Source: Pseudomonadota bacterium (GTDB taxonomy: Bacteria; Pseudomonadota; Gammaproteobacteria; UBA5335). Taken from it: a DNA stretch of 8,372 nucleotides. Where the stretch lies: positions 1 to 8,372 of the forward strand of contig JAJXTQ010000067.1 of NCBI GenBank assembly GCA_021783685.1. Direction: 5' to 3'. Each line of letters begins with the position of its first letter. Positions within the stretch are counted from its first letter, which is position 1. Positions 1 to 5,934 of this stretch are shown piece by piece. Under the pieces are notes generated by a model. That model had not been told where the DNA came from, ran no database searches, and worked only from the letters and a program-made list of their open reading frames with translations. The position numbers were made by a program, and so were the translations under genes.

Positions 1-2
1 TC

Positions 3-146
3 GCGGCGCTTAAACGCAACTATCCCGATCTCGACCAGAAGGTGTTCGAGGACGAGTGCCTGGACGTGGGCAACCTGAACCTCGCCTTCCGGGCCGTGAT
101 GCAGGCCTCCCACGTCGAGGAGGCTGCAACGCCGGGGGAAGCCTGA
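3..146 (+). CDS. Tail assembly chaperone, gpG-like, 3' end only
   Basis: The reading frame is open from the window edge and ends at TGA 144-146, giving 47 visible C-terminal residues; the start lies upstream. The residues have the acidic/hydrophobic pattern DLDQKVFEDECLDVGNLN, followed by an alanine-rich tail ending TPGEA. This resembles the C-termini of small tail assembly chaperones of the lambda gpG / GTA g10 type. Such proteins bind the tape measure before tail tube polymerisation. The assignment rests mainly on position: it is followed by a second short ORF in the -1 frame and then by the tape measure gene, the arrangement of lambda G-T-H. With the N-terminal part missing, family membership cannot be confirmed. 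It could be another small tail-completion protein. Confidence 0.55.
   Translation, partial: AALKRNYPDLDQKVFEDECLDVGNLNLAFRAVMQASHVEEAATPGEA
134..140 (+). other. Candidate -1 ribosomal frameshift site between the two chaperone ORFs
   Basis: In the upstream gene's frame this stretch reads G GGG GAA, one sense codon (GCC) before its TGA at 144-146. A -1 slip here would read GGG GGA AGC CTG AGG CCG GTG, leading straight into the downstream ORF, which is in the -1 frame and open from position 14. The P-site codon re-pairs perfectly, but the A-site codon does not, so this is not a canonical X XXY YYZ heptamer such as lambda's GGGAAAG. The geometry (short gene, -1 frame, immediately before the tape measure) is what makes the site plausible. 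Confidence 0.3.
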
Positions 147-151
147 GGCCG

Positions 152-424
152 GTGCCGGTCGATTGGGACGCGGTGTATTGCCTCCTCATCGAGCGCACCG
201 GCTGGACCTGGGACTATGTCGACCACCACATGGATCTGCCGCGCTTTCTCGCGCTGGATCGGTACTGGCGCCGCCACCCGCCGCTGCGCGACATGGTGCA
301 AGCCTATCTCGGCATCAAGCCCCCGCTCGAGCGCGAGACATCGAACCCCTCCACCGGCAATGACCAGGCCGACCTCGACGCATTCATCGAACTCTTCCGG
401 GCCGCAGGCGGGAGCATCGCATGA
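152..424 (+). CDS. Second tail assembly chaperone / gpT-like extension
   Basis: This is a short ORF of about 90 residues ending in TGA 422-424, which overlaps the tape measure ATG at 421. The protein-like part begins near VPVDWDAVYCLLIERTGWTW and continues with a Leu/Tyr/Trp helix and a PP pair (RYWRRHPPLRDM). The W...L...T....L..YW...PP pattern is typical of the short ORF that follows the tail chaperone in lambda-like and GTA-like tail modules. The start is uncertain. GTG at 152 fits where the recognisable sequence begins, but its only nearby purine run (TGAGG, 144-148) is too close to be a good ribosome site. An ATG at 230 would cut the conserved part. The ORF is open in this frame back to 14 and lies -1 relative to the upstream chaperone, so it may instead be translated as a frameshift extension. 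Confidence 0.6.
   Translation: MPVDWDAVYCLLIERTGWTWDYVDHHMDLPRFLALDRYWRRHPPLRDMVQAYLGIKPPLERETSNPSTGNDQADLDAFIELFRAAGGSIA
410..414 (+). promoter_or_regulatory. Shine-Dalgarno site of the tape measure gene
   Basis: GGGAG lies 6 bases upstream of ATG 421, a good Shine-Dalgarno match at good spacing. It supports 421 as the tape measure start even though the preceding ORF overlaps it. Confidence 0.6.
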
Positions 425-2754
425 CCAAAGTCGCTGAACTGCAGATCGAGATCGCGGCCAACGTCGCGCGGCTGACCTCCGACTTCGGACGCGCCAAGGA
501 GGAGGTCAATCGCTCGATGGGCCAAATCCAGCGGACGGTCCGCGAGCAGCTGGATGGTGTCAAGGAATCGCTCAAATCCATGAAGGAGATGGTCGAGGCG
601 ATGGGCATCGCGATGCTCGCCGAGCACCTGGTCGAAGCCGCCAAGAGTGCGGCCGAATTCGGCGACCGGATCGAGCACGCCGCGCAGCAGACGGGGATGA
701 GCACCGAGTCGCTTCAGGGACTCGGTTTTGCCGCCAAGATGTCCGACGTCGACTTCCAGTCCTTGTCGGTCGGGCTCGAACACCTCTCGCGCGCGATGCT
801 GCAGACGCAGCAGGGCTCCTTGCAGTCGGCCTCCGCCTTCCGGTCGGTGGGGCTCTCCGCCCAGCAGCTCCAGAGCATGAGCATGGACGAGGTGCTCGCG
901 AAGGTCGCCGACCGCTTCCACGCCACGCGCGACGGCGCGACCAAGACGGCGCTCGCCATGCAGCTCTTCGGGCGCTCGGGGGCGGAGTTGATCCCGCTCC
1001 TCGACCGAGGATCCGAAGGCATCGACGCCCTCGAGGCGAAGGCGAAGCAGCTCGGCATCGTCATGAGCGAGGAGTCGGTGCGCCAGTCGGCCGCCTTCGC
1101 CGACAAGCTGAAGGAAATCTCGGCCGAAGGCCAGGCGGTCACCCGCAACCTGATGGGGGAACTGATGCCCGCCATGAACCGGATCGTGGATGCCTTCCTC
1201 AAAGGGACATCCGATGGCGGCGTGCTGAAGGAGGTGTTCCGGCAGATGGGGGACGCCGCCGTGTGGATGACCGGCTTCATCGCCAAGCTCGCCGCGACGG
1301 TCGAAGCGCTGGGCAAAACCATCGCCATGGTGGCGGCGGTCGTTTCGCACCCGATGTCCGCCAAATCCATCTTCGAGGCGTGGAAAGAGGATGTCGATGC
1401 GCTGCAGGCCAGGACCAATGCCTTTCTCGCCACGCTCGACACCGCATCCAAAGCCTCGTCGCCATCCGAATCGGAGGGCGCGACCGGCACGGGGACGCTC
1501 GCGGTATTCCGGACGAGCGGGGGTCGCGGCGGCGGGCGTCACCACGGCGCCGCCGAGCGGTCGCACATGGCCGAGTACGAAGCGCGTCTTGCCGAGGCGA
1601 AGGTCTACTACCAGCAGACGAATGATCTGCGGGAGTATTCGAAGGCTCAGGAAATCCGGTACTGGCAGGACATCCTGGAGACGCAGAAGCTCTCCGCCAA
1701 TGACCGGATCGCCATCGAGCGCCGCGTCTCGTCGCTTACGCTCGATCAGATGAAGCAGGATGCCGCCGAGCGCCGCAAGCTCGCGGAGGAAGCCATCCAG
1801 GCGCACCGGGATCAGGCGTTGAATGACGTGGCACTCGACGAGCAGAAGGCGCGCACACAACGCAAATCCGGCCGGATCACCCACGACCAGCTGCTGCAGA
1901 TGCAGCAGAACTTCGAGGACGAGAAATACCGCATCGAGGTCGATGCCCAACAGAAGCGCATCGCGCTGCTGCAGGGCGACCCCAATCACGATCCGGTCGC
2001 GTTGCAGCGCCAGCTCGATCAACTCGCGCAGATCGAGCAGAAGCACGCGCTCGACATGGAAAAGCTCCACACCCAGGCCGCGACCAACGCCGTCGCCGCC
2101 TGGCAGAAGGCCTTCGCCCCCATCACCCAGGCGTTCGACACCACCATCAAGGGCATGATCATGGGCACCACCACCTGGCAGAAGGGGGTGACGCATCTGC
2201 TCGATTCGGTGGTGGCCGAGTTCGTCGGTGCCGGTGTGCGGATGGTGACGCAGTGGGCGGCGAACGAAATGGCCAAGACCGCCGCCACCGTGACGGGCAC
2301 GGCCACGCGCACGGCGGCCGAACAGCAGGCCAGCGCCTCGGGGCTCGCGTCCTCCGCCATGGCGGTCATCAAAGCCATCATGAACGACGCCGCCAAGGTG
2401 TTCTCCGGCGTCTGGGCGGCGCTCTCCGGCATTCCCTATGTGGGGCCGGCGCTCGCTGCGGCATCCGCCCCTGCGGCCATGGCCACCGTCGCGGGGGTGG
2501 CCGGCAGTGTCGCGTCCTCGGCGGGGGGCGCCTGGCAGATTCCCGCAGACCGGTTGAATTTCGTGCACCGCAACGAGACCATCCTGCCCGCCGACAAGGC
2601 GGCCGGCCTTGATCGGCTGATCAACGGGGGCGCAGGCGGCGGCACCGTGCACATCCATGCCCGCAGCGACGCCGACGTGGTGCGGGTAGGCGACCTGCAG
2701 GCGCTCCTGCGGCAGATGGGACGCAACTTTGTGCCGGTGACGCGCTTCCCATGA
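421..2754 (+). CDS. Phage tail tape measure protein
   Basis: This 777-residue protein should run inside the tail tube, set tail length and be ejected during infection. The N-terminus (1-60) is a charged helical segment. The family motif LFGRSGAELIPLL lies at 182-194, as in the TIGR01760-type tape measure core. A Ser/Gly/Thr-rich linker (about 344-382) separates this half from a long charged, Gln-rich helical region (about 383-560), likely coiled coil. An Ala/Gly/Val-rich hydrophobic stretch follows (about 620-702), as expected for a segment interacting with membrane. The end has the common tape-measure tail HRNETILPADKAAGL (716-730), then a Gly-rich turn and a short C-terminal helix. At the usual rule of about 0.15 nm per residue the tail would be roughly 115 nm; this is an estimate. 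The gene has a good ribosome site and ends in an ATGA overlap with the glycosyltransferase gene. The family call is secure; the domain limits are by eye. Confidence 0.93.
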   Translation: MTKVAELQIEIAANVARLTSDFGRAKEEVNRSMGQIQRTVREQLDGVKESLKSMKEMVEAMGIAMLAEHLVEAAKSAAEFGDRIEHAAQQTGMSTESLQGLGFAAKMSDVDFQSLSVGLEHLSRAMLQTQQGSLQSASAFRSVGLSAQQLQSMSMDEVLAKVADRFHATRDGATKTALAMQLFGRSGAELIPLLDRGSEGIDALEAKAKQLGIVMSEESVRQSAAFADKLKEISAEGQAVTRNLMGELMPAMNRIVDAFLKGTSDGGVLKEVFRQMGDAAVWMTGFIAKLAATVEALGKTIAMVAAVVSHPMSAKSIFEAWKEDVDALQARTNAFLATLDTASKASSPSESEGATGTGTLAVFRTSGGRGGGRHHGAAERSHMAEYEARLAEAKVYYQQTNDLREYSKAQEIRYWQDILETQKLSANDRIAIERRVSSLTLDQMKQDAAERRKLAEEAIQAHRDQALNDVALDEQKARTQRKSGRITHDQLLQMQQNFEDEKYRIEVDAQQKRIALLQGDPNHDPVALQRQLDQLAQIEQKHALDMEKLHTQAATNAVAAWQKAFAPITQAFDTTIKGMIMGTTTWQKGVTHLLDSVVAEFVGAGVRMVTQWAANEMAKTAATVTGTATRTAAEQQASASGLASSAMAVIKAIMNDAAKVFSGVWAALSGIPYVGPALAAASAPAAMATVAGVAGSVASSAGGAWQIPADRLNFVHRNETILPADKAAGLDRLINGGAGGGTVHIHARSDADVVRVGDLQALLRQMGRNFVPVTRFP

Positions 2755-3932
2755 ACGTCCTGGCTGCGTGGGAACTGGGCGGCAATTGGGGGCACGTCGC
2801 GCGCGATCTACCCGTGCTGCGCCGCTTGCAGGCGCAAGGCCACGATGTCCGGTACGGGGTGCGGGATGCGACGATCGCGGCTTCCCTGTGTGCATCCATC
2901 GGCATCCATTGTGTCACAGCGCCCCACGGTGCTGCGATCCGGCGGATGCCGCGCGGACTTGCGGGCTACGGGGCCATCCTCTTTGCCGACGGCCTCAATG
3001 ATGCGGCGATGCTGGAGGGGCGGCTCGCCGGCTGGATGCGGCTCTTTGCCGAGCACAGGATCGATGTCCTGCTCGCCGACTACGCGCCCTCGGCGCTCCT
3101 GGCTGCTCGCGTGGCGGGCATTCCGTCCGTGGCGGTGGGCAGCGGATTCGAGATTCCGCCGGATGCGGCGGAACTGCCGTCGTTTCTGGCGGATGCCGAT
3201 CGAGACGCGCCGGCGCGCCGGTTCTCCGAGGACCTGGTGCTCTTCAACGTGAACCGGGTGCTGCGCGCCCTCGGGGCGGCCCCGCTCGAGCGGTTGGCGC
3301 AGGTGTTTCAGGGTGCGCGCAATGTGCTCACCACCGTGGCCGAACTGGACCACTGCGGTGCGCGTGCGGACGCCACCTATGCCGGCCCGTTGCAGGACCT
3401 GCCGGGCGGTGTGGCGGCGAATTGGAAAGGGACGACCGGGCCCCGCGTACTGGTCTATCTGCGCGGAACGGGATCGATCGTCGACCTGGTGCTGCAGGCG
3501 CTGGAGAAAATCGACGCCGAGGTCATCGCGGTGCTGCCGGAGGTGGGACGGCGCCCCGACGTTCGCGCCGAAATCCAGGTGTTCCGGCAGCCGGTGCGCT
3601 TCAATGGTCTGCTGGAATCAGCCGATCTCGTGATCGCCGCAGGAATCGGCGCCGTCACCACCGCGCTGCTCGCCGGGGTTCCGGTGCTCGTGCTGCCGGC
3701 CAACGCCGAGCAGGCGATGTTGGCCCGCAGGGTCACGCAGACGGGCGCCGGAATGTTCGTGGATGGCGGGACGGCGGCAACCGTCCCGGATGCGGTTCAC
3801 CGCCTGCTGAGTGATGCCGCCTACCGAGCTGCCGCCAGGGCACTCGCCGCGAAATACACCGGCCTACGCATGGAATCCGCCGTCCAGACGGTGATCGACG
3901 AAATCCACAACGTTTCATCGCACCATTCATGA
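2751..3932 (+). CDS. GT-B fold glycosyltransferase (GT1/MurG-like) inside the tail operon
   Basis: This 393-residue soluble protein looks like a two-domain GT-B enzyme that moves a sugar from a nucleotide sugar to an unknown acceptor. No signal peptide or membrane segment is seen. The N-domain opens with a beta strand and glycine loop, WELGGNWGHVARDLPVL; H15 sits where GT1 enzymes place the catalytic base. D110 in VLLADYAPSALLAARVAGIP is a candidate partner Asp. The C-domain starts near RVLVYLRGTGS (232-242). It holds the donor-site region LLESADLVIAAGIGAVTTAL (287-306), then LLAGVPVLVLPANAEQ, whose E320-Q321 matches the acidic residue/Gln pair that binds the sugar. The usual His of the GT1 HGG motif is absent; the Ala-Gly there is closer to MurG. 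The gene overlaps both neighbours by 4 bases and has only a weak GGTGA at 2736-2740 upstream, so it is probably translated by coupling to the tape measure. Homologues of this type also occur as chromosomal glycosyltransferase genes. Donor and acceptor are unknown. Confidence 0.82.
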   Translation: MNVLAAWELGGNWGHVARDLPVLRRLQAQGHDVRYGVRDATIAASLCASIGIHCVTAPHGAAIRRMPRGLAGYGAILFADGLNDAAMLEGRLAGWMRLFAEHRIDVLLADYAPSALLAARVAGIPSVAVGSGFEIPPDAAELPSFLADADRDAPARRFSEDLVLFNVNRVLRALGAAPLERLAQVFQGARNVLTTVAELDHCGARADATYAGPLQDLPGGVAANWKGTTGPRVLVYLRGTGSIVDLVLQALEKIDAEVIAVLPEVGRRPDVRAEIQVFRQPVRFNGLLESADLVIAAGIGAVTTALLAGVPVLVLPANAEQAMLARRVTQTGAGMFVDGGTAATVPDAVHRLLSDAAYRAAARALAAKYTGLRMESAVQTVIDEIHNVSSHHS

Positions 3933-4564
3933 GCTTCGCCATCGTCACCCCGCCGCCGCCTCCGGGTTGCGGCAAGGTCTTTCCGACGCTGCCCGGCATC
4001 CAGTGGGGCGTGCAGAAATCGCCGCAGTTCAACACCGCGACCCACCGGGCGGTGTCCGGGTTTGAGGTGCGCGCGGCGCGCATGCAATATCCGCTGTGGA
4101 CCTTCACGCTCTCCTACGAATTCCTGCGCGATGGGGCCTACGCCGAAATCGAGACCCTGATGGGGTTCTTCCTGCAGCAGCGGGGAAGCTTCTCGGCCTT
4201 CTGCTATTCGGATCCGTCGGACAACGCGGTCGTGAACCAGCCGTTCGCCACCGGCGATGGCGTCACCAGCACCTTCCCGCTCACGCGCGCCTACGGCGGC
4301 TTCGTCGAGCCGGTGCAGAACCTGAACGGCACACCGGAGATCTTCGTGGGCGGGGTGCTTCAGGCCTCGACCGCCTTCTCCATCGTCAACGGGATGGTCT
4401 CGTTTGCCACGCCACCTGCCGTCGGTGCCGTGCTCAGCTGGACGGGGTCGTTCTTTTACCGCGTGCGCTTCGTGAACGACCACGCGGACTTCAACCAGTT
4501 CATGTACCAGCTCTACGAACTCAAGCAGATCGCGTTCGTGGGCAGCCCCTTGAACAAGGTGTGA
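3929..4564 (+). CDS. DUF2460 / TIGR02217 distal tail protein (GTA gp12-like)
   Basis: This 211-residue protein probably forms the ring between the tail tube and the hub, as the GTA gp12 homologue does. Support comes from overall architecture. A Pro-rich start is followed by a beta-rich segment, with aromatic-rich PLWTFTLSYEFLR at 55-67. The signature-like FFLQQRGSFSAFCYSDPSDN (80-99) corresponds to the DUF2460 block that usually reads as a Phe-rich run ending in a D-P turn. Then come repeated beta turns (FVEPVQ, IFVGGVLQ, GAVLSWTG) and the C-terminal FYRVRFVNDHADFNQF (176-191), the usual RF.nD region. Length is close to the family norm. The start overlaps the glycosyltransferase stop as ATGA, and no purine-rich ribosome site lies in the 20 bases before it, so translation likely depends on the gene upstream. 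Confidence 0.88.
   Translation: MSFAIVTPPPPPGCGKVFPTLPGIQWGVQKSPQFNTATHRAVSGFEVRAARMQYPLWTFTLSYEFLRDGAYAEIETLMGFFLQQRGSFSAFCYSDPSDNAVVNQPFATGDGVTSTFPLTRAYGGFVEPVQNLNGTPEIFVGGVLQASTAFSIVNGMVSFATPPAVGAVLSWTGSFFYRVRFVNDHADFNQFMYQLYELKQIAFVGSPLNKV
4556..4561 (+). promoter_or_regulatory. Shine-Dalgarno site of the DUF2163 gene
   Basis: AAGGTG lies 4 bases before ATG 4566, inside the last codons of the DUF2460 gene. It supports that start and contrasts with the missing site before 3929. Confidence 0.5.
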
Positions 4565-4565
4565 C

Positions 4566-5483
4566 ATGAAACAAGCCTCCGCGCTTACCCGATCGCTGCT
4601 CGCATCGAACCAGTTGCTCTATGCCGATCTCTACACCATCACGCTCATCTCGGTGGATCCGGGCGCATCACAGGGTGGCTATGGATACGGCTACGGTCCG
4701 CCGGCGCCGACCAGGCTCTACTACACCGACGCCGACCAGAACCTCGTCTACAACGGCAACACCTATCTGTGCACGCATCCGGCGGTGGCGAGATCCGGCA
4801 TCAAGTGCTCGCTGGACCTCTCGGTCGACACGGTGGAGGTGTCGATCTTCGGATCCGCGTCCGATCTCGTGCTGGGCGTGCCGTTTCCGCAGTTCGCCGT
4901 CAACGGCGGCTTCGATGGGGCGACGGTGAGCATCGACCGCTGTTTCATGCCGAGCTACGGCGACACCTCGGCCGGGGTGGTCAATCTCTTCTTCGGCAAC
5001 GTCTCGGAGGTCAAACCTTCGCGCTCGAGTGTCGTGCTGACGGTGAGTTCGCAACTGGAGTTGCTCAATCTCGACATGCCGAGAAACCTGCTCTCGCCCG
5101 GCTGCATCCATGCGCTCTTCGATACCGGATGCACGCTGACCCAGGCCTATTACGCCGAATACGACTGGGTGAGCAGCGGATCGGCCCTCACCATCGACAG
5201 CACCGGCCTCAACATGCCGTCGGGGTATTTCACTCAGGGCACGATGCTCTTCACCTCGGGCGCCAATGCAGGGGCCGCCGCGACCGTCAAGCAGCATACG
5301 CTGGCGAATGGGGTCAACACCTTCGCGCTGATGACGCCCATGAACGCCGCCCCGGCCATCGGGGACAACTTCACCGTCTTCCCCGGCTGCGACAAAACCA
5401 TGGCGACCTGCCAGGCGAAGTTCAACAACCTCGTCCACTTCCGCGGCTGGCCCTTCGTGCCGTCGCCCACGGCGAGCACCTGA
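4566..5483 (+). CDS. DUF2163 / phage BR0599-family tail hub protein (GTA gp13-like)
   Basis: This 305-residue protein probably forms the hub below the distal ring, the role of GTA gp13 and, more distantly, lambda gpL. The N-terminal half has the DUF2163 features: an early helix (SALTRSLLASNQLLYADLYT), then LYYTDADQNLVYNGNTYLCT (51-70) and a beta-rich run with VSIFGSASDLVLG. The C-terminal half ends in the recognisable BR0599 block VFPGCDKTMATCQAKFNN followed by FRGWPFVP (292-299). Four cysteines are arranged in two pairs, C180/C189 and C275/C282, and may bind an iron-sulphur cluster as reported for lambda gpL. An unusual tyrosine/glycine run (QGGYGYGYGPP, 36-46) sits in the N-terminal loop where most relatives have a short turn. 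It follows the DUF2460 gene after 1 base and precedes the peptidase gene by 1 base. Confidence 0.9.
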   Translation: MKQASALTRSLLASNQLLYADLYTITLISVDPGASQGGYGYGYGPPAPTRLYYTDADQNLVYNGNTYLCTHPAVARSGIKCSLDLSVDTVEVSIFGSASDLVLGVPFPQFAVNGGFDGATVSIDRCFMPSYGDTSAGVVNLFFGNVSEVKPSRSSVVLTVSSQLELLNLDMPRNLLSPGCIHALFDTGCTLTQAYYAEYDWVSSGSALTIDSTGLNMPSGYFTQGTMLFTSGANAGAAATVKQHTLANGVNTFALMTPMNAAPAIGDNFTVFPGCDKTMATCQAKFNNLVHFRGWPFVPSPTAST

Positions 5484-5484
5484 G

Positions 5485-5934
5485 ATGAACGGCACGCGAG
5501 AAGACGTCCTGACCGAATTGCAGGAGTGGCTCGGCACGCCCTACCACCATGCCGCCCGCGTCAAGGGTGCGGGCGTGGACTGCCTGATGCTGCTGCTGGA
5601 AGTCTACGGGCGCGCGGGCGTGTTCGCGCGCAGGGGGGTGGAGGTAGCGACCATCCCGATCCCGCGCTATTCCCGCGACATCATGCTCCATCGCAACGAG
5701 GAAACCTACCTCGAGGGCATCCGGCAGTACGCGGCGGAAGTGGCGGAGCCGGCGCCCGGCAACATCGCGCTGTGGAAGTTCGGCCGGATCTACAGCCACG
5801 CGGGCGTCATCACCGCTTGGCCCTTCATCATCCACGCCTACGCCCCGGAGAAGATGGTCGTCATCGGCAACGCCGCGATGGGGGCGCTGGCAGGCCGCCC
5901 GGTGCGCTTCTTCGATCCGTGGGGAATGCCATGA
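5485..5934 (+). CDS. NlpC/P60-family tail-associated cell-wall peptidase (GTA gp14-like)
   Basis: This 149-residue protein is likely a cysteine peptidase that cuts peptidoglycan peptides during DNA entry and sits on the tail tip, like GTA gp14 and the lambda gpK peptidase domain. Visible active-site residues are C33 in GAGVDCLMLLLEVY, H105 in YSHAGVIT and H117 in IIHAY, in the usual Cys-His-His order. The N-terminal LQEWLGTPYHHAARVKGAG carries the W.GTPY...... G.DC pattern of the family. The length is that of a single catalytic domain, with no signal peptide or cell-wall binding domain, as expected for a virion-borne enzyme. Its final codons overlap the tip gene start by 4 bases. A lysis role is less likely because no holin or spanin is adjacent. 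Confidence 0.92.
   Translation: MNGTREDVLTELQEWLGTPYHHAARVKGAGVDCLMLLLEVYGRAGVFARRGVEVATIPIPRYSRDIMLHRNEETYLEGIRQYAAEVAEPAPGNIALWKFGRIYSHAGVITAWPFIIHAYAPEKMVVIGNAAMGALAGRPVRFFDPWGMP
5921..5926 (+). promoter_or_regulatory. Shine-Dalgarno site of the tail-tip gene
   Basis: GGGGAA lies 4 bases before ATG 5931, within the end of the peptidase gene. It supports 5931 as the start; the ATG at 5926 is in the peptidase frame. Confidence 0.5.

Noticed and set aside
2740..2760. Possible independent promoter for the glycosyltransferase as a moron gene
   Set aside because: The preceding bases code for the tape measure end, are GC-rich and lack -35/-10-like elements; no terminator follows the gene either.
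304..2895. Very long antisense open frame (863 codons) opposite the tape measure gene
   Set aside because: It is rich in His, Arg and Gly, has no recognisable motif, and lies opposite a clearly identified gene in high-GC DNA, where antisense stops are rare. It is a codon-bias shadow.
3210..3221. Perfect 12-base palindrome CCGGCGCGCCGG inside the glycosyltransferase gene
   Set aside because: It does not extend beyond 12 bases, has no loop or T run and lies in coding sequence. Short GC palindromes are expected by chance at this base composition.
3821..5537. Antisense open frames (248 and 289 codons) over the DUF2460 and DUF2163 genes
   Set aside because: Same shadow pattern: low-complexity basic composition and full overlap with recognised tail genes.
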